DNA of 64,000 bases, taken from Deltaproteobacteria bacterium (GTDB lineage Bacteria > Desulfobacterota > Desulfarculia > Desulfarculales > Desulfarculaceae). Position numbers and translations under genes: made by a program. The first letter of the stretch is position 1. Every line of letters begins with the position of its first letter. The stretch spans positions 1 to 64,000 of the forward strand of contig JAJZPI010000002.1 in assembly GCA_021811275.1 (NCBI GenBank). Reading direction: 5' to 3'. Below the pieces are notes generated by a model. That model searched no databases and was not told where the DNA came from. It was given only the letters and a program-made list of their open reading frames with translations. This document shows positions 53,553-61,883 of this stretch, in pieces.

Positions 53553-54392
53553 CTAGCGGAGGCGGGGGTCGAGGGCGTCGCGGATGCCTTCGCCCAGGAG
53601 GTTGTAGCCCAGGACGGTGACCAGGATGGCCAGGCCGGGGTAGAGGGAGAGCCACCAGGCTATCTCTATGTTGGCCTTGCCCTGGTTGAGGATGTTGCCC
53701 CAGGAGGCGTCGGGCGGCTGGACGCCCAGGCCCAGGAAGGAGAGCCCGCTCTCGGTGAGAATGGCCCCGGCCACGCCCAGGGTGGCGGCCACCAGCACCG
53801 GGGCCATGGCGTTGGGCAGCAGGTGGCGGAAGATGATGCGGGCGTCGGAGGCCCCGAGCGACCGGGCGGCCAGCACGTACTCGCGTTCCTTGAGCGAAAG
53901 CAGCTCGGCTCGCACCAGGCGGGCCACGCCCATCCAGGAGGTGAGGCCGATGACGATCATGATGTTGATGATGCTGGGCTCCAGCAGGGCGATCACGGCC
54001 AGGATGAGAAAAAAGGTGGGGAAGCAGAGCATCATGTCCACGAAGCGCATGATGACCGCCTCCACCCAGCGGCCGTAGTAGCCTGCCAGCGCGCCCAGGA
54101 GCACGCCGATCAAGGTGGAGAGCCCGGCGGAGACCAGTCCGACCTGCAGGCTCACCCGCGAGCCGTAGACCATGCGCGAGAACACGTCGCGGCCCAGCTC
54201 GTCGGTGCCGAAGTAGTGGGCCGCGCCGGGCGGGAGCAGGATGGCTTCGACGTCGATGGCGTTGGGGTCGTAGGGGGCGACCCAGGGGGCCAGCACGGCG
54301 ATGGCGAGCAGCGCGGTCACGATGGCCAGGCCGGTCATGGCCAGGCGGTTGGCCCGCAGGGCCTCTCCGAAGCCGACGCGCGCCGTGCTCAC
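53553..54392 (-). CDS. Peptide/nickel-type ABC transporter permease (DppC-like)
   Basis: This 279-residue inner-membrane permease has about six helices. It begins with the OppC_N segment ([20 protein letters not shown], then [37 protein letters not shown]). The EAA loop is [20 protein letters not shown]. The start is a GTG at 54392 whose GTGA overlaps the stop of the partner permease, so translation is coupled. It pairs with the DppB-like protein. No binding protein or ATPase gene is adjacent, so the substrate (dipeptide, oligopeptide or nickel) is not known. Confidence 0.9.
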   Translation of the reverse strand: MSTARVGFGEALRANRLAMTGLAIVTALLAIAVLAPWVAPYDPNAIDVEAILLPPGAAHYFGTDELGRDVFSRMVYGSRVSLQVGLVSAGLSTLIGVLLGALAGYYGRWVEAVIMRFVDMMLCFPTFFLILAVIALLEPSIINIMIVIGLTSWMGVARLVRAELLSLKEREYVLAARSLGASDARIIFRHLLPNAMAPVLVAATLGVAGAILTESGLSFLGLGVQPPDASWGNILNQGKANIEIAWWLSLYPGLAILVTVLGYNLLGEGIRDALDPRLR

Positions 54393-55363
54393 GAGCGCCT
54401 CACCCTGGGATCGGCGGCGGCGTAGCCCAGGTCGGCCAGCAGGTTGCCGGCCAGGGTGAGCACCGCGCCGATGACCAGCCCGCCCATGACCATGGGGTAG
54501 TCGCGGCTCATGACCGCGTCGTAGAACAGCTTGCCCATGCCGGGGATGGCGAAGATGGACTCGAAGATCACCGAGCCGCCGATCAGCCCCGGCAGGGAGA
54601 GGCCCAGCACGGTGATGACCGGCATGAGCGCGTTGCGTAAGCCGTGGCGGTAGATCACGGTGGTCTCGGTCAGGCCCTTGGCCCGGGCGGTGGTGATGTA
54701 GTCCTGGCGGATGACCTCCAGCATGTTGCCGCGCATGTAGCGGCTCATGCCGGCCAGGCTGACGAAGGCCGAAAGCGTCACCGGCAATAGCAGGTGCCAG
54801 GCGTAGTCGAGGAGTCTGGCCCCGGCTGAGAGGGTCTCGTGGTTCAGGCTCTTGATGCCGCTGATGGGCAGCCAGCCCAGGTTCACCCCGAAGAGGATCA
54901 TGCACAACAGCGCCAGCCAGAAGGTGGGGGTGGCGAAGCCCAGAAAGACGAATACCGTCGTGGCCTGGTCGAAGAGGCTGCCCCGGTGGGTGGCGCTGAA
55001 TACGCCGATGGGCACGGAAAAGAGCAAGACCAGGGCCAGGGAGAGCAGGTTGATGGTCACGGTGATGGGCAGGCGCTCGACGATCTTGTCCAGCACGGGC
55101 CGGCCGTCGGGGGCGAAGCTCTGGCCGAAGTCCAGCACGGCCAGGCGCTTCAGCCAGGTCCAGTACTGCACGTGCAGGGGCTGATCCAGGCCGTAGAGCT
55201 TGGTCAGGCGCTGTTTGGCCAGCTCGCTGATCTTGGGGTTCAGGTCGGTGAGCACGTCGGTGGGCGAGCCCGGGGCCAGGTGCATGATGAGGAAGCTGAT
55301 GAAGGTGATGCCGATCAACAGCGGCGCCATCATCGCCAGGCGTTTGGCCAGATAGGTCAGCAT
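54389..55363 (-). CDS. Peptide/nickel-type ABC transporter permease (DppB-like)
   Basis: This is a 324-residue inner-membrane permease with six helices. The N-terminus is typical ([29 protein letters not shown]), followed by [20 protein letters not shown]. The EAA loop is [20 protein letters not shown], next to [20 protein letters not shown]. It is the first gene of the permease pair. The ATG at 55363 lacks a clear ribosome site. Confidence 0.92.
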   Translation of the reverse strand: MLTYLAKRLAMMAPLLIGITFISFLIMHLAPGSPTDVLTDLNPKISELAKQRLTKLYGLDQPLHVQYWTWLKRLAVLDFGQSFAPDGRPVLDKIVERLPITVTINLLSLALVLLFSVPIGVFSATHRGSLFDQATTVFVFLGFATPTFWLALLCMILFGVNLGWLPISGIKSLNHETLSAGARLLDYAWHLLLPVTLSAFVSLAGMSRYMRGNMLEVIRQDYITTARAKGLTETTVIYRHGLRNALMPVITVLGLSLPGLIGGSVIFESIFAIPGMGKLFYDAVMSRDYPMVMGGLVIGAVLTLAGNLLADLGYAAADPRVRRS

Positions 55364-55487
55364 GGGGGCGTTGGGGCCTCCGTCAGTGGGCTCGCGCTGG
55401 GGGCGGCCGGGCGGCCCCCGCGTTGGGGGTCATTATAGCGCGCTCGCGCCGGGGGACCTAGGGGGAAGGCGGGGGAAGGGCGGCAGC
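55364..55487. other. Upstream region of the permease pair
   Basis: GC-rich, with no recognisable promoter, binding site or gene. Confidence 0.3.
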
Positions 55488-55518
55488 GGCGGGTTACGCT
55501 TCGCCAACCCGCCCCACG
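55488..55518. repeat. GGCGGGTTACGC palindromic intergenic repeat
   Basis: GGCGGGTTACGCTTCGCCAA followed by CCCGCCCCACG is the second copy of the type at 38538-38572. Confidence 0.6.
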
Positions 55519-55689
55519 TCATGCGCCTTGGATCATTGGGGGCATTGGGAGGCGCCCCACACCGTGCGCGCGCACGGTTCACCCCAAGCACGGCCGCCCC
55601 GACCCGCTTCCCATGAGCGGTGGTAAACCGCGCCCGTTGGTTTTGGGGGCTTCATGAAAAAGTTTATCAGAGCTTGATCCTGGGCGTGG

Positions 55690-55800
55690 CGTCCAGACCA
55701 AGGCCTGCGCAAGCATCCGGGAGGTCGGGCAAAACGCGGTTTTCCCCGACCGGCGGGCATTCCAAGCCATGGACGGCTTTGAATGCGACTTGGTATGAGT
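55690..55800. repeat. Composite palindromic element (family 1), partial
   Basis: It contains GCAAGCATCCGGGAGGTC, the hairpin GGTCGGGCAAAAC/GTTTTCCCCGACC (about 55723-55751) and GCATTCCAAGCC-ATG-GACGGCTTTGAATGC, ending in CTTGGTATGAG. The GCGTTCAAA hairpin is absent. The end lies about 55 bases from the stop of the cytochrome gene. Confidence 0.65.
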
Positions 55801-55856
55801 TCCGCCTCCCGGCCTCGCCGCCGGCGGTTGCGTTTTTGGAAACCTGAAACCCTGCT

Positions 55857-58097
55857 TCACCTGGCCGGAGCCTCGACTTGAGCTTGGCCGGGCATCTCCG
55901 GGGCGGCGTAGGCCTTCTGGCCCGTGGCCAGAAGCCGGTCGGCCTCGCGGTTGAAGTTGACCAGCCGTTTCTTGCACTCGTAAAAACCGTGCCACCAGGC
56001 GTAGTCCGGGGCCATCATGGCCGCGCCCATGCGCGCCCGCCGGCCCTCGTGGTGCCACAGCTCGTAGAACTCGGTTAACAGCGGGGTCCTGAAGAACGAC
56101 CCCGGATCGACGAGGCCCTTGGCCGTCAGCTCGTCCAGCTTGGCCTTGGCCGGCCGGTAGTAGACCCGGTTGTATTCCTCCACCACCTGGTCGAGCTTGG
56201 CGAAGTGGTCGTCCACCCAGGAGCGGCCGTGGCAGTTCAGGCAGACCGCGCCCATGGCCGCCCGCTCGGTGCGCCAGTCGGTCTTGGCGGGCCAGGGCGC
56301 GAAGTCCTGGGGTCTCACGGTCAGCGGGGCCTGCAACTCCCAGCTCAGCCGGCGGGTGACGTCGTGGCTGCCCGCGACCTGGCCTGCGGCGGAGATGTGG
56401 CAGGCCGCGCAGGTGGGCGCGCGATAATCCTGGCCCGGCCGCCAGAGCCCCGGCGGGGCGGCGAAGTTCCATTCCTGGTTTTCGGCGGCATGGATGGCCC
56501 CGTGCTTGGACTCGGCGTAGATCTCCTTCTGGGGGTGGTCCGGGCCCAGGTGGCATTGGCCGCAGGCCTCGGGCTTGCGCGCCTCGGCCACGCTGAACAG
56601 ATGCCCGGTGTGGCAGGCGGCGCAGGAGCCCTTGCTGCCGTCGGGGTTTAGCCTACCCACCCCCTGGTTGGGCCAGGTCAGGGGGGCGGGCTTGCCGTCC
56701 TTGAACCCCACCGCCGTGCCGTGGCAGTGGTAGCAGCCGCTGGCCCTCTCCAGTTCGCTGTTCAGCCCGGCCTGGAGCCAGGGGTCGATCTTCCACATGA
56801 TGTCCCAGGTCTGGGCGTGCTTGCTCGCCGCGAACTCGACCGCCTGGCGCGGATGGCAGCGGGCGCAGTCGGCCGGGCTTACCAGGGCCTTGACCGGTAG
56901 GCGGTACTCGGCCTTGGCCCAGGGCGAGCCCCCCTGCTCGTAGATCTTGTCGTGGATCGGGCTGCGGGCGGGGTCGTCCTTGGCGGCTTGGTGGCAGTGC
57001 AGGCAGCTCACCCCGGCGCGGGCATGCTGGCTGCCGATCCACTCGGCGTGCTTGGCCGGGGTGGCGGTGGCGTGGCAGCCCAGGCAAGAGGGGGCCAGGT
57101 CAACCCGCCAGGTGGGCGCGGCCTGGACCAGGGCCGGGCCCCAGCGCCACCAGGCCAGGCAGATGAGCACCACGCCGATGCAGACCAGGGCCGAGTAGGT
57201 CAGCACCACGAAGAGGCGGGCCACCAGCGGGGGCGGTGACTCTTCCCCGCCGGGCTTGGGCGCCGGCCCCAGCTTCGGCACCCGCTGGAGCACCTCGGGG
57301 CCGTGGGGCGCGGCGGCCAGGGCCTCGCTCAAATCTTGGCCGGCCTGGTGGCGTCCCATGTGTTTGCCGTTCTTCCAAAGCTTGCTGGCCCCGACGTCGT
57401 AGAGCAGGCCCTGGACGGCCACGTGGGCCGGACGTCCTTCCTGGCCGTCGGCTTCAGCCAGGAGGTCGGGGCCGGACCGGCCCCCGGCCTGGATGGCCCC
57501 GGCCTCCTTGAGCTTGCGGTTGATGTAGCCGGTGGTGGTGATGGCGATGCCCAGCATGACCAGGAAGGCCCCCACCTTGACCAGCCAGACGATGCCGAAG
57601 GTGGTGGTCCACAGCTCGGCGAGTGAATGCAGGCGCAGAATGCTGAGGCCGACGCCGGTGAGCCCCACGGTCACGACGCAGGTCAGGCCCAGGATGCGCT
57701 CGCCCCTGGGCAGCCCGCCGGTAAGCGAGCGCGGCCCGATGAACAGGTGCACGTAGAAGATGGAGCCGAACCAGAGCACCCCGGCCGCCACATGCAGCAG
57801 GCCCAACCCGAACCAGGCGCCCTGCCGCCAGGCCACGGGCTGGCCCTGGGGGGGCGGGACGAAGCCGGCGTCGCGGAAGTCCTGGCCGCGCCGGGTGAGG
57901 GTGCCTCCGCCTTCGGGGCTTTCGTGGCAGGCGGCGCAGGAAAGGCTGGTCTGGGCGGAAAAGGCCGGTGTGGCCCAAGCCGGAGCGGGGGCCGCCAGCC
58001 ACAGGGCGAGGAGTCCCAGCGCCATCACGGCCCAAAGGGCGCGGGCGCGCGTGGGGCCCCGGCCGGGCCGGGGGCGCGCTGAAGCTGCCTGTCTCAT
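55857..58097 (-). CDS. Nine-haem modular cytochrome: monohaem, CopD-like membrane, cytochrome b5-like and HAO-like octahaem modules
   Basis: This is a 746-residue membrane redox protein. After a signal peptide (ALWAVMALGLLALWLAAPAP) comes one haem c site, CAACH (54-58). Three hydrophobic helices follow (about 95-120, 133-155, 163-190; LGLLHVAAGVLWFGSIFYVH) that resemble CopD-type domains. Next is a cytochrome b5-like domain (222-285) with KNGKHMGRHQAG and APHGPEVL, then another helix (291-320). The rest is periplasmic, with eight CXXCH sites at 338, 365, 411, 455, 492, 512, 563 and 619. The C-terminal MMAPDYAWWHGFYECKKRL segment is like hydroxylamine oxidoreductase (HAO) relatives. The octahaem part probably catalyses an N- or S-compound redox reaction fed through the membrane modules. 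The substrate is unknown. A promoter lies at 58127-58156, divergent from the MFS gene. Confidence 0.88.
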   Translation of the reverse strand: MRQAASARPRPGRGPTRARALWAVMALGLLALWLAAPAPAWATPAFSAQTSLSCAACHESPEGGGTLTRRGQDFRDAGFVPPPQGQPVAWRQGAWFGLGLLHVAAGVLWFGSIFYVHLFIGPRSLTGGLPRGERILGLTCVVTVGLTGVGLSILRLHSLAELWTTTFGIVWLVKVGAFLVMLGIAITTTGYINRKLKEAGAIQAGGRSGPDLLAEADGQEGRPAHVAVQGLLYDVGASKLWKNGKHMGRHQAGQDLSEALAAAPHGPEVLQRVPKLGPAPKPGGEESPPPLVARLFVVLTYSALVCIGVVLICLAWWRWGPALVQAAPTWRVDLAPSCLGCHATATPAKHAEWIGSQHARAGVSCLHCHQAAKDDPARSPIHDKIYEQGGSPWAKAEYRLPVKALVSPADCARCHPRQAVEFAASKHAQTWDIMWKIDPWLQAGLNSELERASGCYHCHGTAVGFKDGKPAPLTWPNQGVGRLNPDGSKGSCAACHTGHLFSVAEARKPEACGQCHLGPDHPQKEIYAESKHGAIHAAENQEWNFAAPPGLWRPGQDYRAPTCAACHISAAGQVAGSHDVTRRLSWELQAPLTVRPQDFAPWPAKTDWRTERAAMGAVCLNCHGRSWVDDHFAKLDQVVEEYNRVYYRPAKAKLDELTAKGLVDPGSFFRTPLLTEFYELWHHEGRRARMGAAMMAPDYAWWHGFYECKKRLVNFNREADRLLATGQKAYAAPEMPGQAQVEAPAR

Positions 58098-58126
58098 CGT
58101 CAGCCTTGTTCCTTTTTGACGGCCTG

Positions 58127-58156
58127 ATTATGCCACAAGCCTGGATAGGCAGCCAA
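58127..58156 (-). promoter_or_regulatory. Probable promoter of the nine-haem cytochrome gene
   Basis: Minus strand TTGGCT (58156-58151), an 18-base spacer and CATAAT (58132-58127), 29 bases before the ATG at 58097. Confidence 0.45.
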
Positions 58157-58272
58157 ATGGCTTTTGATTTGAAGCATCTTGTAAAACAAGCCACAAAGCG
58201 GCCCCCCGCCTTGCGCCTGGCGCGGCGGGCGGTTTAGACTCCCAAACACATCTTAAAACCCCCAGGAGGAGC

Positions 58273-59574
58273 ATGACTGTCAACGCCTCCGCCCCGGATC
58301 GCCCCTCCAACTACCGCTGGGTGGTGTTCGCCCTGCTGGCCCTGGCCTACCTGCTGGTCTACTTCCACCGCACCTGCCCGGCGGTGGTGGCCCTGGACCT
58401 CATGAAGGACCTCCGGGCCGGGCCGGCCCTGATGGGCTACCTGGCCTCGGCCTACTTCTACCCCTACGCCCTCATGCAGCTGCCGGCCGGCCTGCTCTCC
58501 GACACCTGGGGCCCCCGGCGCACCATCACCATCTTCTTCCTGCTGGCCGGCCTGGCCTCCCTGGGCCTGGCCTGGGCAGGCTCGGTGGCCACGGCCATGA
58601 CCGCCCGGGTCCTGGTGGGCCTGGGGGTGGCCATGCTCTTCGTGCCCACCATGAAGATTCTCACCCGTTGGTTCCCGGTGGAGCAGTTCGCCCTGATGAT
58701 GGGCATCCTCATGGCCGTGGGCGGCCTGGGGGTGCTCTCCGCCGCCGAGCCCCTGGCCCTCCTGAGCCAGGCCGTGGGCTGGCGGGGCAGCTTCCTGGCC
58801 ATCGGCGCGGCCACCGTGGTCCTGTCGGTGGCCATCTGGTTCATGGTGCGCAACGGCCCGGAGGAGATGGGCCTGGCCCCGGCGGCCGGCACGGCGGGGC
58901 AGGCCTCCGCCCCGGCCATCGGCATCCGCCAGGGCATGCGCCTGGTGCTCACCTCGCGCGGCTTCTGGCCCCTGGCGGTGTGGTTTTTTTTCACCCCCGG
59001 CGTCTTCTTCAGCTTCGGCGGGCTCTGGGGCGGGCCCTATCTCATGCAGGTCCACGGCCTCAGCAAGCCCCAGGCCGGAGAGGTGCTCAACATGCTGGCC
59101 TGGGGCATGATCTTCGGCAGCCCGCTGCTGAGCTGGCTTTCCGACAAGGTGCTTTGCTCGCGCAAGAAGGTGCTCATCCTCACCGCCCTGGGCCTCACCG
59201 GGCTGATGGCCCTCTTGCTGCTCTTCCCCGATTCCATGGGCCACTACCAGCTGCGGCTGTGGTTCCTTTTCTTCTCCCTGTTCAGCAGCGCCATAGTGGT
59301 GGTGGGTTTCACCACCGCCAAGGAGCTTTTCCCGGTGCGGATCGCCGGCACCGCCACCGGCTTGGTCAACCTCTTTCCCTTTCTGGGCGGGGCCATCCTG
59401 CAACCCCTGGCCGGCCTGGCCCTGGAAGGCAAGGTCCAGACAGCGCCGGCGGCCGCCTATCGCGGGGCGTTCCTTATCTACCTGGTTTCGGCGTTGGCGG
59501 CCCTGGCGGCCAGCCTGTTTTTGAAGGATACTTTGCCCGGGCGGCGGCAAGGTGAGCGGCCCGCGAACTCCTGA
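58273..59574 (+). CDS. Major facilitator superfamily transporter
   Basis: This 433-residue inner-membrane transporter has twelve hydrophobic segments. The loop 2-3 signature is near GLLSDTWGPRRTITIFFLLA. Helix 1 contains YLLVYFHRTCPAVVALDLMK, a pattern seen in the sugar-phosphate/anion-cation subfamilies. AGGAGGAGC precedes ATG 58273. It is followed closely by a thioesterase gene. The substrate is not determined, though an organic anion is plausible. Confidence 0.9.
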   Translation: MTVNASAPDRPSNYRWVVFALLALAYLLVYFHRTCPAVVALDLMKDLRAGPALMGYLASAYFYPYALMQLPAGLLSDTWGPRRTITIFFLLAGLASLGLAWAGSVATAMTARVLVGLGVAMLFVPTMKILTRWFPVEQFALMMGILMAVGGLGVLSAAEPLALLSQAVGWRGSFLAIGAATVVLSVAIWFMVRNGPEEMGLAPAAGTAGQASAPAIGIRQGMRLVLTSRGFWPLAVWFFFTPGVFFSFGGLWGGPYLMQVHGLSKPQAGEVLNMLAWGMIFGSPLLSWLSDKVLCSRKKVLILTALGLTGLMALLLLFPDSMGHYQLRLWFLFFSLFSSAIVVVGFTTAKELFPVRIAGTATGLVNLFPFLGGAILQPLAGLALEGKVQTAPAAAYRGAFLIYLVSALAALAASLFLKDTLPGRRQGERPANS

Positions 59575-59592
59575 AAAAGCCGCGAGGTTGTC

Positions 59593-59994
59593 ATGGGCGA
59601 AAACGATCGGATCAAGTACGCGCGCGAGGTGGTGGGCGGCGATCCCCTGGCCACCTTCCTGGGCATCAAGGTGGAGGAGGTCTCCCACCAAAAGGCGGTG
59701 GTCAGCCTCCTGCCCGGCCCCCAGCACATGAACGCCGTGGAGAGAGTGCACGGCTCGGCCATCTACGCCCTCATCGACCAGGCCGCGGCGGTGGCGGCCA
59801 ACACCATGGAGCGCGGGGCGGTGCTCTTCGAGACCAAGGCCAACTTCCTGGACGCGGGCCGGCCGGGCGAGAAGCTTCTGGCCACCGCCACGCCCCTGGA
59901 CCTGAAACGCAAGCTGAGCCTGTGGGAGGTGCGGGTCAGGGCCCAGGACGGCCGCCTGGTGGCCCTGGCCCAGGCCATGGCCTATCACCAGTAA
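59593..59994 (+). CDS. PaaI-type hotdog thioesterase
   Basis: This 133-residue hotdog protein carries the active-site region NAVERVHGSAIYALIDQAAA, with the Gly and Asp of the PaaI group. The strands LFETKANFLDAGRPGEKLLA and LVALAQAMAYH match the fold. It starts 18 bases after the MFS gene and is probably co-transcribed. A transporter plus thioesterase would suit handling of a carboxylic acid and its CoA ester, but this is inference. Confidence 0.87.
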   Translation: MGENDRIKYAREVVGGDPLATFLGIKVEEVSHQKAVVSLLPGPQHMNAVERVHGSAIYALIDQAAAVAANTMERGAVLFETKANFLDAGRPGEKLLATATPLDLKRKLSLWEVRVRAQDGRLVALAQAMAYHQ

Positions 59995-60103
59995 CCACGC
60001 CCGGCCCGGGTGAAGCGCGCCGTACTTCTGATATTGTTAACTGAGCGCCGGCGACTCGGGCCCGCCTGGGCGCTGGCACTTCACAATCTGGGCGCGGGTT
60101 GAG

Positions 60104-61222
60104 ATGTCCTGGTTCTATCTCTCGTTCTTCGCCATCTACTCCGCCATGCACGCGGCGCTCTACCTGCGCCTGCGCCCCCTGCTGCCCGCCTTCCGGGGCC
60201 GCTGGGCGGTGGCGCTCCTCTTCGCCGCCCTGATGGTGCTGGCCCCGTTTTTCGCCCGCCTGAGCGAGCGGGAGGGCCACCACGCCCTGGCCTGGACCTG
60301 GGCGGTGGTTGCCTACTGGTGGATGGGCCTGTGCGCCCTGGGCTTCCTGAACGCCCTGCTCTCCTGGCTGGTCCAGGGCGGCCTGACCCTGCTCAAGGCC
60401 TGGACGCCGCTAGCCGTTCCGGACCTCGGCCCGCGCTTCTTCGCCGCGGCCGTCCTGACCCTGACCCTGGCGCTCACCGCCTTCGGGGCCTGGGAGGCCG
60501 GCTCGCCCCGCCTGGAGCGCCTCGCCATGACCACCGACAAGCTGCCGGCCGGACGCGAGCGGGTGGTGGTGGCGCTGGTCAGCGACGTGCACCTGTCCAT
60601 CATGACCACCCAGCGCCGCCTGCGCGCCCTGGTCGAATTGGTGGCCGCCCAACACCCCGACCTGGTGGTCTCCAGCGGCGACATGATCGACGGCACCCTT
60701 TTCCAGCAGGACGACCTGGCCGCCCTCTGGGCTGCGCTCAAGCCGCCCCTGGGCAAGTTCGCCGTCACCGGCAACCACGAGTTCTACATCGGCCTCGACA
60801 CCGCTCTGGCCTACCTGGACCGCTGCGGCTTTACGGTGCTGCGCGGCCAGGCCGTCAGCCCCGGCGGAGTCCTGGCCCTGGCCGGGGTGGACGACCCCGC
60901 CTTCCCCGGCGCGCGGGCGGAGGAAGCCCGGGCCCTGGACGCCGTCTCCCCCGGCCTCTACACGATTCTTTTGAAACACCGGCCCTCGGTGGAGGCGGCC
61001 AGCCTGGGGCGGCTGGACCTCCAGCTCTCCGGCCACACCCACGGCGGTCAGGTGTTTCCCTTCAACTACGTAACCGGCGCGGTCTATCCCATGCAGGAGG
61101 GGCTTTACCGCCTGGGCAAGGGGACCTCCCTCTACACCAGCCGGGGCAGCGGCACCTGGGGGCCCCCTCTGCGGATAGGGTCCCCTCCGGAGGTGACCGT
61201 CATCGAAATCAAGCGCCAGTGA
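60104..61222 (+). CDS. Membrane-anchored metallophosphoesterase
   Basis: This 372-residue protein has four N-terminal membrane segments (about 1-145) and a cytoplasm- or periplasm-facing calcineurin-like phosphoesterase. Metal ligands appear in order: VALVSDVHLSIM (D, H), VVSSGDMIDG (D), FAVTGNHEFY (N, H), LLKHRP (H) and LQLSGHTHGGQVFPFN (H, H). The YkuE/YaeI-type enzymes with this layout act on lipid-linked or nucleotide substrates. GTTGAG precedes ATG 60104, with a 108-base gap from the thioesterase gene. Confidence 0.9.
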   Translation: MSWFYLSFFAIYSAMHAALYLRLRPLLPAFRGRWAVALLFAALMVLAPFFARLSEREGHHALAWTWAVVAYWWMGLCALGFLNALLSWLVQGGLTLLKAWTPLAVPDLGPRFFAAAVLTLTLALTAFGAWEAGSPRLERLAMTTDKLPAGRERVVVALVSDVHLSIMTTQRRLRALVELVAAQHPDLVVSSGDMIDGTLFQQDDLAALWAALKPPLGKFAVTGNHEFYIGLDTALAYLDRCGFTVLRGQAVSPGGVLALAGVDDPAFPGARAEEARALDAVSPGLYTILLKHRPSVEAASLGRLDLQLSGHTHGGQVFPFNYVTGAVYPMQEGLYRLGKGTSLYTSRGSGTWGPPLRIGSPPEVTVIEIKRQ

Positions 61223-61262
61223 AAACGCTGGCGGCATAAAACCGTTACAAGGAGAGAGCAGC

Positions 61263-61697
61263 ATGGACGCCAGAGTCAGCACCACCGGACGCCGGATCAT
61301 GGGCCGCCTGCCCAAGGGCCAGGACCTCCTGGAGAGCCTCACCGCGATTTGCGTGCGCGAGCAGATCACCCTGGGCGAGGTCCGCGCCATCGGCGCCGTG
61401 ACTAAGGCCCGCCTGGGCTTCTACGACCAGGAAAGGCAGGTCTACGAGTACCTGGATTTCGACCAGCCGCTGGAAATTGTCACCCTCATGGGCAACATAA
61501 GCCTGAAGGACGGCAGGCCGTTCGTGCATGCTCACGTCACCCTGGCCGACCATCAGGGACGCTGTTTCGGAGGCCACCTGGTCGAGGGCGCGCCGGTCTT
61601 CGCCTGCGAGTTCGTCGTGAAGGAGTACCGCTCCGAGACCGCCTTCGCCCGCGGCCTGGACATCCCCACCGGCCTGGCCCTCTGGCCTAGCGCCTAG
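61263..61697 (+). CDS. PPC/DUF296 domain protein
   Basis: This 144-residue protein has the plants-and-prokaryotes conserved fold (AT-hook associated in plants). Landmarks are RLPKGQDLLESLTAICVREQ, LGEVRAIGAVTKARLGFYD, VTLMGNISLKDGRPFVHAHV and GGHLVEGAPVFACEFVVKEY. The His cluster HAH...GGH is the metal-binding signature of the bacterial forms. Bacterial roles are unclear. AAGGAGAG precedes ATG 61263, 40 bases after the phosphoesterase stop. Confidence 0.88.
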   Translation: MDARVSTTGRRIMGRLPKGQDLLESLTAICVREQITLGEVRAIGAVTKARLGFYDQERQVYEYLDFDQPLEIVTLMGNISLKDGRPFVHAHVTLADHQGRCFGGHLVEGAPVFACEFVVKEYRSETAFARGLDIPTGLALWPSA

Positions 61698-61701
61698 GCC
61701 C

Positions 61702-61800
61702 CCAAAGCGGGTCGGCGGCGTGCCGCCGCAGCCATAGCGGGTCGGTAAGGTAGGGTCCTTGGGCGGACCTTTGCCGCTCCCGTGGCGGGCTCGCGGGGGG
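61702..61800 (-). repeat. Family 2 dispersed repeat, reverse orientation
   Basis: CCAAAGCGGGTCGGCGGCGT, then AGCGGGTCGG and CCGCTCCCGTGGCGGGCTCG, matching the reversed element seen at 110-301. Confidence 0.55.
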
Positions 61801-61822
61801 CGAAGAAATGGTTTCGTATTTT

Positions 61823-61851
61823 GGGGCGGGTTCGTGTCCGCCCCTATTTTT
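61823..61851 (+). terminator. Rho-independent terminator after the PPC gene
   Basis: GGGGCGG (61823-61829) pairs with CCGCCCC (61838-61844) and is followed by TATTTTT. Confidence 0.7.
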
Positions 61852-61883
61852 CCCTCCGTGAGGAGGAGGGGGGCGGCCAGGGC

